From the NCBI GenBank assembly GCA_008690995.1, contig VRMN01000010.1:310001-374000 (forward strand): a stretch of 64,000 bases of DNA, given 5' to 3'. A model generated the notes under the pieces. That model worked only from the letters and a program-made list of their open reading frames with translations. It was not told where the DNA came from and searched no databases. The stretch is from Porphyridium purpureum (Eukaryota; Rhodophyta; Bangiophyceae; Porphyridiales; Porphyridiaceae). A program made the translations under genes and the position numbers. Of the stretch, positions 16,951 through 26,736 are shown piece after piece; within the stretch, counting starts at the first letter, position 1, and each line of letters opens with the position of its first letter.

Positions 16951-19722
16951 ATGCACGAGTGGCCGACACGGTGGCGATGGAAAGAATCATTCACTGGCTG
17001 CGCGCGTATGGTATCACAGAGTAAGAAGGTGAGAGAATCCTCCAGAGGTACTTATCGTCGGTTCGAAAGCGCACGGCAATATCATTCGACCGACGGGATT
17101 GGAAGCGAGCGGCAAGATCACTCGACCGATGGGATTGAAAGCGCGCGGCATTATCATTCGAGCTACGGGAATGAAAGCGAGCGGCGATATCGTGCGGCCG
17201 ACGAAATTGAAAACGAGCGGCAGTATTATTCGAATGACGAGTATGAAAAGCCGAGGAAAAGGCTTCCATACTGGTGGAAGATCGAAAAGCGCGCGAAGAT
17301 CGGTCTGGGACCGCGCGTGCAAAACGATGGAACCTCCACTTACGTTGAGGAACAGCTGAATGCGCGAGTGCTGCCTGGAATCGATCCTCTGAAAGGACCC
17401 TTCTACCTGATTCTGGAGGGCCGCGACTCGTTCCGAGGCATTGTGTTTCGCAAGTCCGACCACCTGGCATTCACGCTCAACACGCCGAACGCAGTGGCTC
17501 GGGGAAAGGCGACGCTGAAAGAAGCGACAGCATATTTCCGCACTATAATGGATTATTACGGACCGGCGGCGCCCCACTTCTTTGCTTTCCGGCACGGTGC
17601 AAGTGGTGCAAGAGGATTCGCTCAGAAGCCAGACATTTTCGCTCGCGCCGAAGCGCCAATGCTTCAAAGGCAAGTATTTGACAACGCGAGCCAGGCCCTC
17701 GTTTTCTGTGAGCAAGCTGGAACGGATGGCAACGACTGGCAAACGTTAGAAGACTCTGTGCTTTACATGGCGAGAAATGAACTTCTGCCAAGTGCCTTGT
17801 GGTCCCAATATCATATCTGGAGCGCAGAAATTGCGCTTGCGAGCGGTCCGCTACCTCTTCTAAACCACCCGAGCGTTTGCGTGAATGATCCAGCCCCGCT
17901 TCTTGAACAAATTGCTGCCTCGGCTGTCCGCGGGTCGCGCAGACTTTGGGAGCTTCGGGACTTGATGACATTGGCTGACGAAACAACCACTCATGCGAAA
18001 AGGGAAGACGTAGACACGATAGCTGAACGACTCGGCATTTCGTCGGCGTCGCCTACGTTGCTGGAGGTGATCCAGAGACTCCACCATGTTACTGTTGAAG
18101 GTTTGCACGCAAAATATCAGTTGTTGGTCGAGATGAAAAGGAAAAAGGTTCTGATGGACGAGCTGTCCTATGATGACTCGGAAGGTTTGAGATCGTTAGA
18201 GCGCGTCGTGCTTCGACGAGAGGCACAAAAGAAGGAGCTCATGGCCAATCCTGCGAAAGCACGACACGCCAAGCACATAGATGCGTGCGTGCAGGGCATT
18301 GCCATCGATTATCCAGAGAAAAAGTACACTGCGGCTGCAATGCTGCATATGCAACTCCATTTCGGCGACAGTGAAGGCTTTTCTGCCGAAAGTGTGGACA
18401 CAACTCGTCTGTTTCGATCCAAGGAGGTCGAATCTAGCACAGAATGGCCTCAATGCTGCAATGGCGACGTTGCACAACGGCCTGACGAGACAGTGTCAAG
18501 CAACATCATTCAGCTCGAAGCGCTTGTGCAGGCGCTGGACTATTTTATTTTACGCTATTTGGACTGCGGTGAGCAGTTCATTGAGTCCTTGACGCTGAAA
18601 ACCCCGAGCTCATACTGCGTCACGCGCTGCAAATCGAAGCTGTCTAAATGGAGGCAGAAGAAATGGCAATTGAGTGAAAAAGTGAAGAAGAAGGAGCTCT
18701 GGGAAGCGCTTGACAATCGCCTGCTGATTCTCAAAGGCATTTGTAAGGTCTCCATTGAACTGATGGCCCCTACGGACCACGTCTGGAACACTAGCAAACT
18801 TGAACAGTATTTGTCCGCAACGAAGATCAGGGCGACCACGACGCCCGCGATTGAGAAAGCCGTGGCTGAAGAGGCAAGCACGACAGGGACAGATTTGGGG
18901 CGCATTCCTGATGCCACTCCGAGTAGGGCAGATTTGACTCAGTGCCTTTCGGAGGGCGTAGATGCACACACAGCGAGCGTGTGGAGTGACATGAATCGCG
19001 GAATTTTTAATGAAGTTGAGATCAAGGGATTCTATGGGCGAACATGGTACGATGTCCGCGTCGGCGTGCATTTTGGTACTCACGATGTTCGAAACCTTGC
19101 GGGAATGTGGGTTTTCCGCAAGGCAGATAAATGGACTCCAAACCATGCCGAGCTGCTTGCTGCAGTGTGCTGCTTAGACCAGGTTATCCGCCACACGCTG
19201 GCCGGCTCGCCAACAGCGCTTCCTTGGAATGGCCAGCTCAAAGTGTGGACGGATTTCGATTACCTGCGGGATTCACTTGCTAAAGTGGACGAGGGTTGGA
19301 AGGAAGACTGCCGCGGCAATCCGGGTCAGCTCAAGGCACTGACAGGAACGGACGAGTTCCGCCGCAAATTTTCCAGTCTGTGGACGGCGCTGTACGCGCG
19401 CGTGCTGGTTCTCCGATGCTTGCGACCCATGGAATTTGTTTGGAAATCCAGCAAGCGAAATAAGGATGCTCATACGCTCGCGTCAAGAACGAAGATGATG
19501 CTTGAGTTGAATCAGAGAGTAGTCGAAACCGCTGTAACGCAGGTGTGCAGTCCTGACCGGCTTGCTCGCGACCGTAGCCTCATAGCGTCTTTACACAAGG
19601 TTCCCATTCTGTCGCCGATGTCACCGATCGAAATGCTCGAGTACGTGCGTCAATTGAAACCGGGAGATCACATCGGCGCGCTGGTGCACGAGTTGTTCAG
19701 GACCTCGCGCCCGCCGCAATAA
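16951..19722 (+). CDS. Full-length HBD/RNase H-like member with N-terminal 12-residue repeats
   Basis: The product has about 923 residues from the ATG at 16951; in-frame ATGs at 16888 and 17008 are alternatives. No standard presequence motif is seen. Instead, five 12-residue repeats of the form E-(S/N)-(A/E)-R-x-Y-x-(S/A)-x-(D/Y)-x-(I/N/Y) cover 17065-17244. The module starts near residue 151 (F-Y-L-I-L-E-G-R), with F-D-N-A-S-Q-A-L-V-F-C-E-Q-A-G-T in half B. The pseudo-RNase H1 reads A-C-V-Q-G, then Q-L-E-A-L-V-Q-A-L-D. In the second RNase H fold the first Asp is Lys (K692, I-K-G-F), while E734 (A-E-L-L-A-A), D768 (W-T-D-F) and H841 remain. With its first catalytic Asp lost, this copy should be inactive as a nuclease. 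Confidence 0.75.
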   Translation: MHEWPTRWRWKESFTGCARMVSQSKKVRESSRGTYRRFESARQYHSTDGIGSERQDHSTDGIESARHYHSSYGNESERRYRAADEIENERQYYSNDEYEKPRKRLPYWWKIEKRAKIGLGPRVQNDGTSTYVEEQLNARVLPGIDPLKGPFYLILEGRDSFRGIVFRKSDHLAFTLNTPNAVARGKATLKEATAYFRTIMDYYGPAAPHFFAFRHGASGARGFAQKPDIFARAEAPMLQRQVFDNASQALVFCEQAGTDGNDWQTLEDSVLYMARNELLPSALWSQYHIWSAEIALASGPLPLLNHPSVCVNDPAPLLEQIAASAVRGSRRLWELRDLMTLADETTTHAKREDVDTIAERLGISSASPTLLEVIQRLHHVTVEGLHAKYQLLVEMKRKKVLMDELSYDDSEGLRSLERVVLRREAQKKELMANPAKARHAKHIDACVQGIAIDYPEKKYTAAAMLHMQLHFGDSEGFSAESVDTTRLFRSKEVESSTEWPQCCNGDVAQRPDETVSSNIIQLEALVQALDYFILRYLDCGEQFIESLTLKTPSSYCVTRCKSKLSKWRQKKWQLSEKVKKKELWEALDNRLLILKGICKVSIELMAPTDHVWNTSKLEQYLSATKIRATTTPAIEKAVAEEASTTGTDLGRIPDATPSRADLTQCLSEGVDAHTASVWSDMNRGIFNEVEIKGFYGRTWYDVRVGVHFGTHDVRNLAGMWVFRKADKWTPNHAELLAAVCCLDQVIRHTLAGSPTALPWNGQLKVWTDFDYLRDSLAKVDEGWKEDCRGNPGQLKALTGTDEFRRKFSSLWTALYARVLVLRCLRPMEFVWKSSKRNKDAHTLASRTKMMLELNQRVVETAVTQVCSPDRLARDRSLIASLHKVPILSPMSPIEMLEYVRQLKPGDHIGALVHELFRTSRPPQ
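17065..17244 (+). repeat. Five in-frame 36-bp tandem repeats
   Basis: Five consecutive 36-bp units encode 12-residue repeats rich in Glu, Arg, Tyr, His and Ser inside the gene at 16951. Units begin at 17065, 17101, 17137, 17173 and 17209. The first three are most alike; the last two have drifted. Confidence 0.85.
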
Positions 19723-19831
19723 TCGTCGCCGGCATAGCTGCTCATCGTCAGGTCCGGATGCACTAAACTTCCAACACGCGGTCACACTGTGAACGCTCTT
19801 CGCTGTCTCTCCACATGGCGCCCCGTGTGCG

Positions 19832-20809
19832 ATGCGCATCTTTCTCATCGGCATTCGGGATCCCATGTCGTGTCGCTCTGTTGCCTTGGGAAGTGTCCAG
19901 GGCGGTCGACGTGGACGCACGTGGGCCGCACGCCTTCAGGGCGACTACCCGGACCGGGCATCCAAATGGATTCGTGCGGGCGCCGCGGCGCTCCTCCGAA
20001 ATACGTCGACCTCGCCTCACGCGCCCAGTTGGGATGAGGCGGATGGAGGGAACGGAACAGGGCCCGCTGCGGCCGATGCCACGGCGCAAGCTCCGGTCTT
20101 CGCGATCTGCGGCGGCCGCGACTCGTTTAGAGGCATTGTCATGACAGCGCCAGAATGTGAATCGCTCACCAGTGGGACGTCTGGAGCCGTTGTTGAAACA
20201 CGAAGCGACGTGAAGCAAGCCGCATTGTACCTGCGCGCAGCGGTAAACGCGGCGCAAGAATCGATGTTCTATGGCTTCCGGTACGGACTGAATGGATCGC
20301 GCGGATACACGATCTCACCGGATGTTTTCAAGGCGCTGCTTGAGCGCGTAAACGGGCCGGAAATTGAGAGAAAGGTTTTCAAGAACACGACACAAGCGCT
20401 GGTTTTCTGCGAGCAGGCCGGTACTACTGGAGAAGACTGGCACAAGTTGGAGACGGCGGCTCTGTACTTGCAGAGAAATCCCTTCCTCAGCACACCAAGC
20501 ATGATGGCTGCATACTTTGTTCCGTCGCCGGATGCAGAGCTGTGGAGCGGGCCCTCTGTTGGAATTCTCCACACACAGACCGAAGCAGCTCGACTTCATG
20601 AGCCGGACTCTTTGCATGCCCCCCCGACAATCAATGACTCAATCGTCTCATCTCTGGCGCGCGATATTGTTCGCGACCTGGACGATGCCTCGCTCCATCA
20701 CGCGGTCGGAGTGTCCAGAAAGCTGTATGACATCGCGAGCAAGGTGCATGCTGTCATCTTAGAAGCCCGAGACGCCAAGCGGAGCGAACGAGGGACGGAC
20801 CAAACCTGA
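19832..20809 (+). CDS. Single-module member ending in the helical linker
   Basis: This 325-residue protein starts at the ATG at 19832 (an in-frame ATG at 19865 is also plausible). A basic N-terminus leads to K-W-I-R-A-G-A-A-A-L. The module starts near residue 90 (V-F-A-I-C-G-G-R) and includes F-K-N-T-T-Q-A-L-V-F-C-E-Q-A-G-T. After it comes a helix (L-A-R-D-I-V-R-D-L-D...V-S-R-K-L) that matches the linker preceding the pseudo-RNase H1 domain in the long members. The protein stops just there, so it looks like a long member that lost its C-terminal two thirds. I could not recognise RNase H remnants after the stop. Confidence 0.75.
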   Translation: MRIFLIGIRDPMSCRSVALGSVQGGRRGRTWAARLQGDYPDRASKWIRAGAAALLRNTSTSPHAPSWDEADGGNGTGPAAADATAQAPVFAICGGRDSFRGIVMTAPECESLTSGTSGAVVETRSDVKQAALYLRAAVNAAQESMFYGFRYGLNGSRGYTISPDVFKALLERVNGPEIERKVFKNTTQALVFCEQAGTTGEDWHKLETAALYLQRNPFLSTPSMMAAYFVPSPDAELWSGPSVGILHTQTEAARLHEPDSLHAPPTINDSIVSSLARDIVRDLDDASLHHAVGVSRKLYDIASKVHAVILEARDAKRSERGTDQT

Positions 20810-21302
20810 AACCCTTGTAAACCAGGTCAAATCGGCGTGGAAGAGACTGTGGAGTACGCAATATTGACTTTGTTTTCTGAGGCGTCCTTTATTGATACGG
20901 GAATTTCGTGACTCTCAGCAAAAGCGAGTGATATTGGACAAACAATTCACGCATCTCAGCACAATTGCCAGGACCTGCAAAAAGAAACATTAATCATCGT
21001 ACCTCTCCAGCCGAGAATTGGTCGCAGCGGGAGCAATCCTGCGTGACATTTCGTGCGATCAGCCAAACTGACGCGACGCTGAACCGTGTAAAGAATAGAC
21101 ATCGAGGCTTGTTCGGATTCGCACTCACATGCTTTACGCGACTGCTCGTCGCCTTCCACGCCAAGCTGCTCCGAGTACGTACCCCAAGGCCTCTTGAGAA
21201 ACGTCGGGTCTCGGGGTCTGGCATATAAGCGCAAAGTCAAAATAAGGGGCCGATCTAGCTGAACACGTGCGTGTTGTGTCTCTCAGTGTTCGTCCGCCAC
21301 CC
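20810..21302. other. Intergenic with a TATA-like element
   Basis: This gap follows the truncated member and shows no RNase H remnant by eye. GGCATATAAGC at about 21220-21230 is the best TATA-like element in the window, about 75 bp before the next ATG. Confidence 0.35.
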
Positions 21303-22025
21303 ATGCAGGCGAGGCAGCGAAACGTGGTAGCTTCACTTTATCGCGCGCTCAACTCGGCGCGATGGATTCACGCGTGTGGCATGGTGCCCAAAATGGATTT
21401 CTTTCCTGACCCGAAGCGAAAGAAGCAGCCCATGACCCACGCGAAAAGCGATGCGGAGGCTGATGGGCCAGATGGCGCACAGGATGGCAAGAGCCCAGAG
21501 TTTCCGGATCCATTCTACGTGATCTGGAATGGCGAGGACGCGTTCCGTGGCATCATCTATCGTCGGTACGCGGAGTACGTGGCGTTGGGCGGCACATTGA
21601 GCCTCAGATACATTCGGCATTCGAAGATGATAACGTGGGACGGCGCGTTTGCCTTCTTGCGGTACAAGTATGTGCATCACGGCAAAGGAGAGAATCTGCG
21701 GTTCTTTGCGTTTCGCAACGGCAAGAATGGCACGCGGGGCTACACGGTCTCAATGCACATCTTTCGGGCCGCGCTGAGACAGGCTGACGCTCCGCAGCTG
21801 GAAAAAAGAGCGTTTAGAACCACGACGCAAGCGCTTGTGTTTTGCCAGCAGGCCGGAACTGAAGGCACAGACTGGCAAACGCTGGAAGGCTCTGTCCGCT
21901 TCATGGCGAAACATCCGGCGTTCTGTACACCGAAGCTCGTGAGCGAGTTTCTAATCAGAGCAACCGTCCGGGACAGCGCCGACGACGCGACACGGCGTCA
22001 AGTTACGCGGACTGCACGTGTATGA
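21303..22025 (+). CDS. Single-module HBD protein with presequence
   Basis: The 240-residue product has an Arg/Ala-rich N-terminus ending A-R-W-I-H-A-C-G. The module starts near residue 71 (F-Y-V-I-W-N-G-E), with half B F-F-A-F-R-N-G-K-N-G-T-R-G and F-R-T-T-T-Q-A-L-V-F-C-Q-Q-A-G-T. Half A has a longer loop than most members between the F-R-G-I strand and the helix. The protein ends shortly after the module's closing helix. A TATA-like element lies at about 21223-21228, about 75 bp before the ATG. Confidence 0.78.
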   Translation: MQARQRNVVASLYRALNSARWIHACGMVPKMDFFPDPKRKKQPMTHAKSDAEADGPDGAQDGKSPEFPDPFYVIWNGEDAFRGIIYRRYAEYVALGGTLSLRYIRHSKMITWDGAFAFLRYKYVHHGKGENLRFFAFRNGKNGTRGYTVSMHIFRAALRQADAPQLEKRAFRTTTQALVFCQQAGTEGTDWQTLEGSVRFMAKHPAFCTPKLVSEFLIRATVRDSADDATRRQVTRTARV

Positions 22026-22658
22026 AGGATATTCGAGGACCGCATATAGCGCGGATTTACTGAGCATGCCCCTTGTTGCTGATCCGAGAAGCAAACCCAC
22101 AGGCCAACGAGCGGCAGGGACCGACCGCGGACACTCGGAAGATGTCGGGACTGCCGTATATTGCCATGTGGAGCACCAGAGTTTCGACAGTCTGTGCGGA
22201 TCATTTACACTTGCAGCCGGCCTGCTGCCCCGACTGTCAAGGTCGTCTTGATTCCGTAAACAAGGTGGGAACGGGAGGCGTGTAGGCTGTCGCTCGGCCT
22301 CTCAAAAGACCGTAAAGTCAACGGGTTTCTGCATCGGCAGCGCGTGCGCCACGCCAGCTGGTGCCGAAGACCGAAGATGGTGTCTGTACTGGTCTACTGA
22401 GCGTCCGCAGCACGGACTGCAGCGCCTGGCCGATCCCCTCCATACATGTCGCTTATGTACACGGAGCAGAAATAAACGTTGTGGCATGTCGTTTGTCACT
22501 TGTTCCATGCGTGCCTGTCGTTGCGCGTCTGTGCATCGAGTCAACGTGCGCGCTACGGCATCAAGCACACGCGCGCGCATATGCACATTGCCCGACCTTT
22601 GTGAGTGACGAACGTGGATGCGGCTCGCTGTGGCGGGTCGCCAGCCGCAAACGATTTC
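22026..22658. other. Intergenic, no feature recognised
   Basis: This 633-bp gap between two HBD genes has alternating CG/CA-rich tracts near 22568-22585 but no supported gene. Confidence 0.3.
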
Positions 22659-23729
22659 ATGCGCCATCCGGTGACTGGGCGGCGAGCCATGCGCTCGCTG
22701 GCGAGATGTATCCTGGGCGAGGTGGCTGGTGGCACCTGGCTGGTCGCCACACGGTCGATTCATGCCAGCCCGGCGGCGCTGAAGAAGCCAAAGGGACGCG
22801 GCATCCATGTGGACTTTCAAGCAGATGTGTGGCCGGCGCGCGGCCCGCCCACCGACGGTGCCAGCAATCTTTCGCGCGGGCATGGCGACCAACACTTTGC
22901 GCATAGTGTTCGCGGCCCCTTTTACGCCTTTCGGCACGGACGCGATGACTTCCGTGGCGTGGTTTTGACCTTCAAGGACTTCGAGTCGCTGAGCAAGGGG
23001 GTGAGACGGCCCGACGCACGAAGGGTCGACACATTGGATGTGGCAGTCGCCTTGCTTTCGGAGAATATCGTGAAGCGTCGCTTCTTGGCATTTCGTCACG
23101 GACTGAATGGTGCTCGTGGCATCTTCTTCCATGACCAGCACGCAATGTTGTTGTTGTCAGACTACGAAGCGCCAAAAATGGAAAAGTACCGATTCAATAA
23201 TATGACACAGGCGCTGGTCTTCTGTGAGCAGGCAGAAAGTGGCGCGAAAGATTGGCAAACGCTCGAGAATTCCATCCGCTTTCTGGCCAGGTACCCCGCG
23301 CTGCGCATTCCGAGCATGAATTTTCATTACGTCGTCCGGAGCCCCAGGAAACCCGCGCCATGCGTTCCTTACCTACCCGGTCGAGGACTACGAAAAAGCA
23401 ACGCCCGCGATATGGTGCTGGCGCGTGCTGAATCCGAATTCGTGCGCGCCGCAAAGGATCTTCCACCCGGACAATGGCTGATTGACGTGTTCGAACATGC
23501 CGCCCCGACTCTGGCAGAATGTGACTGCGGCAAGAGGCTCGACCGCGAGCACCGCAAAATGTGGAAGGCAAAACATGATCTCCAGCGATCCAACGCAGGC
23601 GGCTCGGCTGGAAACAGTATGGACGCTGCATTCGACACGCAGTCAGATAGTGACTGGGACTTTCCAATGAACCCTGAGGAGTCGGACTCTGGCGGGGACT
23701 CAGGAAGCCCATACCCGTGCAGCGACTGA
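22659..23729 (+). CDS. Single-module HBD protein with acidic tail
   Basis: The product has 356 residues. The presequence contains M-R-S-L-A-R-C-I-L-G and ends T-R-S-I-H-A-S-P-A-A-L; the second in-frame ATG at 22689 gives an equally good presequence. A W-P pair lies just before the module, which begins near residue 88 (F-Y-A-F-R-H-G-R-D-D-F-R-G). Half B reads F-L-A-F-R-H-G-L-N-G-A-R-G and F-N-N-M-T-Q-A-L-V-F-C-E-Q-A-E-S. About 130 residues follow, ending in a Ser/Asp/Glu-rich tail. No RNase H-like domain is present. Confidence 0.8.
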   Translation: MRHPVTGRRAMRSLARCILGEVAGGTWLVATRSIHASPAALKKPKGRGIHVDFQADVWPARGPPTDGASNLSRGHGDQHFAHSVRGPFYAFRHGRDDFRGVVLTFKDFESLSKGVRRPDARRVDTLDVAVALLSENIVKRRFLAFRHGLNGARGIFFHDQHAMLLLSDYEAPKMEKYRFNNMTQALVFCEQAESGAKDWQTLENSIRFLARYPALRIPSMNFHYVVRSPRKPAPCVPYLPGRGLRKSNARDMVLARAESEFVRAAKDLPPGQWLIDVFEHAAPTLAECDCGKRLDREHRKMWKAKHDLQRSNAGGSAGNSMDAAFDTQSDSDWDFPMNPEESDSGGDSGSPYPCSD

Positions 23730-24243
23730 TATGCTCGCTCTGTGAAAGCATTTAACCTGCGACATGAAACAAATTCGCATCAAGCAGCGACCGGAGCAGC
23801 TGAGCTCGATGCGTTAAAGCATGGACAACTACAGAGCCATCGCATCATAACGCAGATGCAGGTATGAAGTGAATCTGGAACACGCTCTTCTGCCGATACA
23901 TCTGTCGCTCTTCGCTCTTCGCTCTTCTCTCTCTCTCTCTCTCTCAGAGCTTGAGCGACACCCAGAACAGACAAGAGCCGAGAATGCCATTACGCCACGC
24001 ATTACACTTCTAATAAAACAGGGTCGTTTACATATAAACATGACACATGGATGCACGGGAGGACAGACATGGCTGCATTTTTCGCGTTTTGGATTTTTTT
24101 TTTTTTGGGTGTGAACGGGTTGAAGGAGCGAGACGGAAGACGACGCGCCTGTCGCAACTGAGCGCCACGGCGGTGAAGAACGGAGGAGTCCGGAAGCGCG
24201 TACGCGCTGTGCCACCGTCGATTGCGCGTAATTGGTGTGGGTC
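23730..24243. other. Intergenic with a CT microsatellite and a T run
   Basis: A CT dinucleotide run lies at 23927-23945 and thirteen T residues at 24094-24106. No gene is supported in this 514-bp gap. Confidence 0.6.
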
Positions 24244-25515
24244 ATGGAGGTTTTGTCGCAGGCGCGGAAGCGTCGTCCAGCTGGCGAGGAGGAGGAGGAC
24301 AACGACGCGGAACGTGCGTTGCGGCATGAGCTGCTCGAGGCAAGCGGTGCTCAAGTGGAAGCGAGGAAGAAGTACAAGCGCGTAGCAGAGGTAGATGTTC
24401 GTGTGGATGGACGTGAGCACGCGCGGAGTGTGTTTGCAGATGTGTCGCGGATAGAGGACGCGGGCAGGGACAGACTGGATGATGAATGTCTGTCTGTGGC
24501 TGGACAGTGTGCCGTTCCCGCCGCGGGTGTACGAAATGCACCGGACGCTGCGGGCCTTCGCGTGGAGCTCTCAAAAGAAGCGTTGCACGCTGAAGCGTTC
24601 GCGGGTAGTGGCGTCGACGTGCAGGTGCAATCAGGACACAGGGTGTGGCGTCCGAACCAGATCGAAACGAACGAGCAGGCACCGTCTGCTGTGCTTCTGG
24701 ACACTGCGCGCACACAAGAGGCGCTGGTCTCTGATGCAGTGGTTCCACGTGAAGAGGCTACGAATGAAAAGTTTTCGAACGCACAGACCCACAGCGCTGA
24801 CGCGTGCCGACAAAGACAGAACGAAGTGCAGTTTGACGCCAACTCTGCTTCGAGACCAGCTAGAACTCGTAAGAAGAGCGACACCAAACACCGCCTGCAA
24901 GCAAACCAGCATGAGGAAATCCTGACTAATGCTGCGCTGAAAGCGCTTCGTGCCGGCTCCCAGCCTGTCGCGGTTTCTATCCAGGAATCTTGGAGCGAAA
25001 GCAACGAAGCTTCGGAATCTCGCACCCAGCCAAAGACAGCAGCAGCCCTGCGCAAACGAAAGTCGCGCGCCAAGCTTATGGAAATGCGCGGTATTGAAGC
25101 TATGCGTCGCCAGGAAGCGGAGCAGCGCCGATCTCTGCGAGCGCGGCAAGGAGCAGAAGGTCGCGCACGTGCAGCGGCTGACAAGCGAAACAGGCGGGCT
25201 CAGCAAATGGCTGAGCGTGGTGCAGAGGTAGTGCGCCGGGACGAAGCCAGCAGAAGACGAGCATATCGCGCGAGACAAGACGCGGAGGCTCGGGCCGCCG
25301 AAACTGTACGCAAGCGGGAGTCGCGCGCTAAAAAAGTGTCTGCGTTTGGCCTTGATGCGGTCCGCCGCGAGGAAGCATTGAAGCGCCAGGCACGGCGGCT
25401 GCGACAAGTAGAAGTGCATGGTTTAGAGGCTTTTCGCCGCGCCCAGGCGGAGCAGAAGAAGGCGCAGCGAGCGCGAAAGAAGGAAGAGCAGACCCCGGAA
25501 AGACCTCCGCCATGA
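24244..25515 (+). CDS. Basic coiled-coil repeat protein of unknown function
   Basis: This 423-residue protein is not a member of the HBD family. The N-terminal half is low in recognisable features. From about residue 265 to the end, three and a half copies of a unit of about 40 residues follow one another, each of the form R-K-R-x-S-R-A-K-x-x-x-x-x-G-x-(E/D)-A-(M/V)-R-R-x-E-A-x-x-R-R. The segment is almost purely Arg/Ala/Glu-rich and predicted helical, so it could be a long basic helix or coiled coil binding nucleic acid. Composition alone does not establish this. The start is the first in-frame ATG after an upstream stretch that lacks one. Confidence 0.6.
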   Translation: MEVLSQARKRRPAGEEEEDNDAERALRHELLEASGAQVEARKKYKRVAEVDVRVDGREHARSVFADVSRIEDAGRDRLDDECLSVAGQCAVPAAGVRNAPDAAGLRVELSKEALHAEAFAGSGVDVQVQSGHRVWRPNQIETNEQAPSAVLLDTARTQEALVSDAVVPREEATNEKFSNAQTHSADACRQRQNEVQFDANSASRPARTRKKSDTKHRLQANQHEEILTNAALKALRAGSQPVAVSIQESWSESNEASESRTQPKTAAALRKRKSRAKLMEMRGIEAMRRQEAEQRRSLRARQGAEGRARAAADKRNRRAQQMAERGAEVVRRDEASRRRAYRARQDAEARAAETVRKRESRAKKVSAFGLDAVRREEALKRQARRLRQVEVHGLEAFRRAQAEQKKAQRARKKEEQTPERPPP

Positions 25516-25782
25516 GGAGAGACAGATTTCATTCTCACAAGATACAACAGCACGTTTCGCACATTGTCAAGGCTTCCGGATCTGGCCGATACGCGCTTAT
25601 GATGATGCTCTCGATCTGGAGAGCGCCGCCGACGCCTGAGAAATAAATTTCCGCCCGGGACGTCGTCTGACCTTCCCGCTGTACTGACTCGCTGTGGGTT
25701 CCACGGCTTTCGCCAGCTCTGCGCGTGTACGCGTCTTGCCGCGCTGAGAGGGAGCCCTGCACGTGAGCAGGCGATAAGTGCA

Positions 25783-26472
25783 ATGCTTGCGCGTTGGTAT
25801 TGGCCATTGCTGGTCCGGAAGCACATCGCTGACACGCCGCGCTGGATTCGCGCGCATGCCACTTCACACGGAAAGCGCGAGATTGAACAAGCCGGTCCTC
25901 TCGATGTTGGCGTTGAAGTGTGGCCCGCACAGCCGCAGGATTCGGTGCCGTGTGCGAGCGCGTCGGGTTGGGGCGATGAGGACGACCTGCTCGGGCCGTT
26001 CTTCGCCATCCGGCGCGGTGTGGACAAATTCCGCGGTGTGGTGGTAAGGGAAGGCGAATTCAGATGCTTGCTTCGCCGAGACTCGGAGAATTATGGAAGA
26101 ACGACCAAAACACTCAAGCAGGCGATAGGTTTCTGCCTTGCACCAGGCACGCGAGCAGATCGGTACAGGGAGCCTGCGCACTACATTGGCTTCCGGGGCG
26201 GCGCGGATGGAGCGCGTGGAGTCATCGTCTCCGGCAATGTGGCGAAAGGCGTGTTGGAGCGTGTCAGTGCTCCCACGCTGCAGAAGCTGGCGTTCAGCAA
26301 CATGACACAGGCGCTTCTCTTTTGCGAGCAGGCCGACACGCGAGGCACAGAATGGCAAGGCCTGACCAGTTCGGTGCGCTTTCTGGCCAGGAATCCACGT
26401 CTCAGCACACCACGACTGATAGACCACTTTCTCATTCGAAGCGTGCACGCCCGTTTTCCGCAGGATCCTTAA
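25783..26472 (+). CDS. Single-module HBD protein, compact
   Basis: The product has 229 residues. The N-terminus (L-A-R-W-Y-W-P-L-L-V-R-K) ends in P-R-W-I-R-A-H-A-T and should form a basic amphipathic presequence. The V-W-P element precedes the module, which begins near residue 73 (F-F-A-I-R-R-G-V-D-K-F-R-G). Half B starts Y-I-G-F-R-G-G and has F-S-N-M-T-Q-A-L-L-F-C-E-Q-A-D-T-R-G-T-E-W, with Asp and Glu at two usually Gly and Asp sites. The protein ends right after the closing helix. Confidence 0.8.
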   Translation: MLARWYWPLLVRKHIADTPRWIRAHATSHGKREIEQAGPLDVGVEVWPAQPQDSVPCASASGWGDEDDLLGPFFAIRRGVDKFRGVVVREGEFRCLLRRDSENYGRTTKTLKQAIGFCLAPGTRADRYREPAHYIGFRGGADGARGVIVSGNVAKGVLERVSAPTLQKLAFSNMTQALLFCEQADTRGTEWQGLTSSVRFLARNPRLSTPRLIDHFLIRSVHARFPQDP

Positions 26473-26736
26473 TCCTCGGCGTGTTGTGCGGAAACAACTC
26501 ATCACCACGGATACGAAGCGCGCGCGCGCGCCAGTTCTAGTCCACCCATGGCCTACGTCACGCACGGCGCCATGCAAACGAATGCTGTCTCGCTGCCAAT
26601 CTTTGTGGCTGATGATCAAGCTTGGAGCGAAAGACGCGACCAGAGCAGCAGAGGAGCGAGGCGACCGAGCAAGCGCGTTCTCCGTTGTATGTGGAATGGT
26701 GAGTCTGATAATCGGCGTAGCGTGACGTCGACGTAG

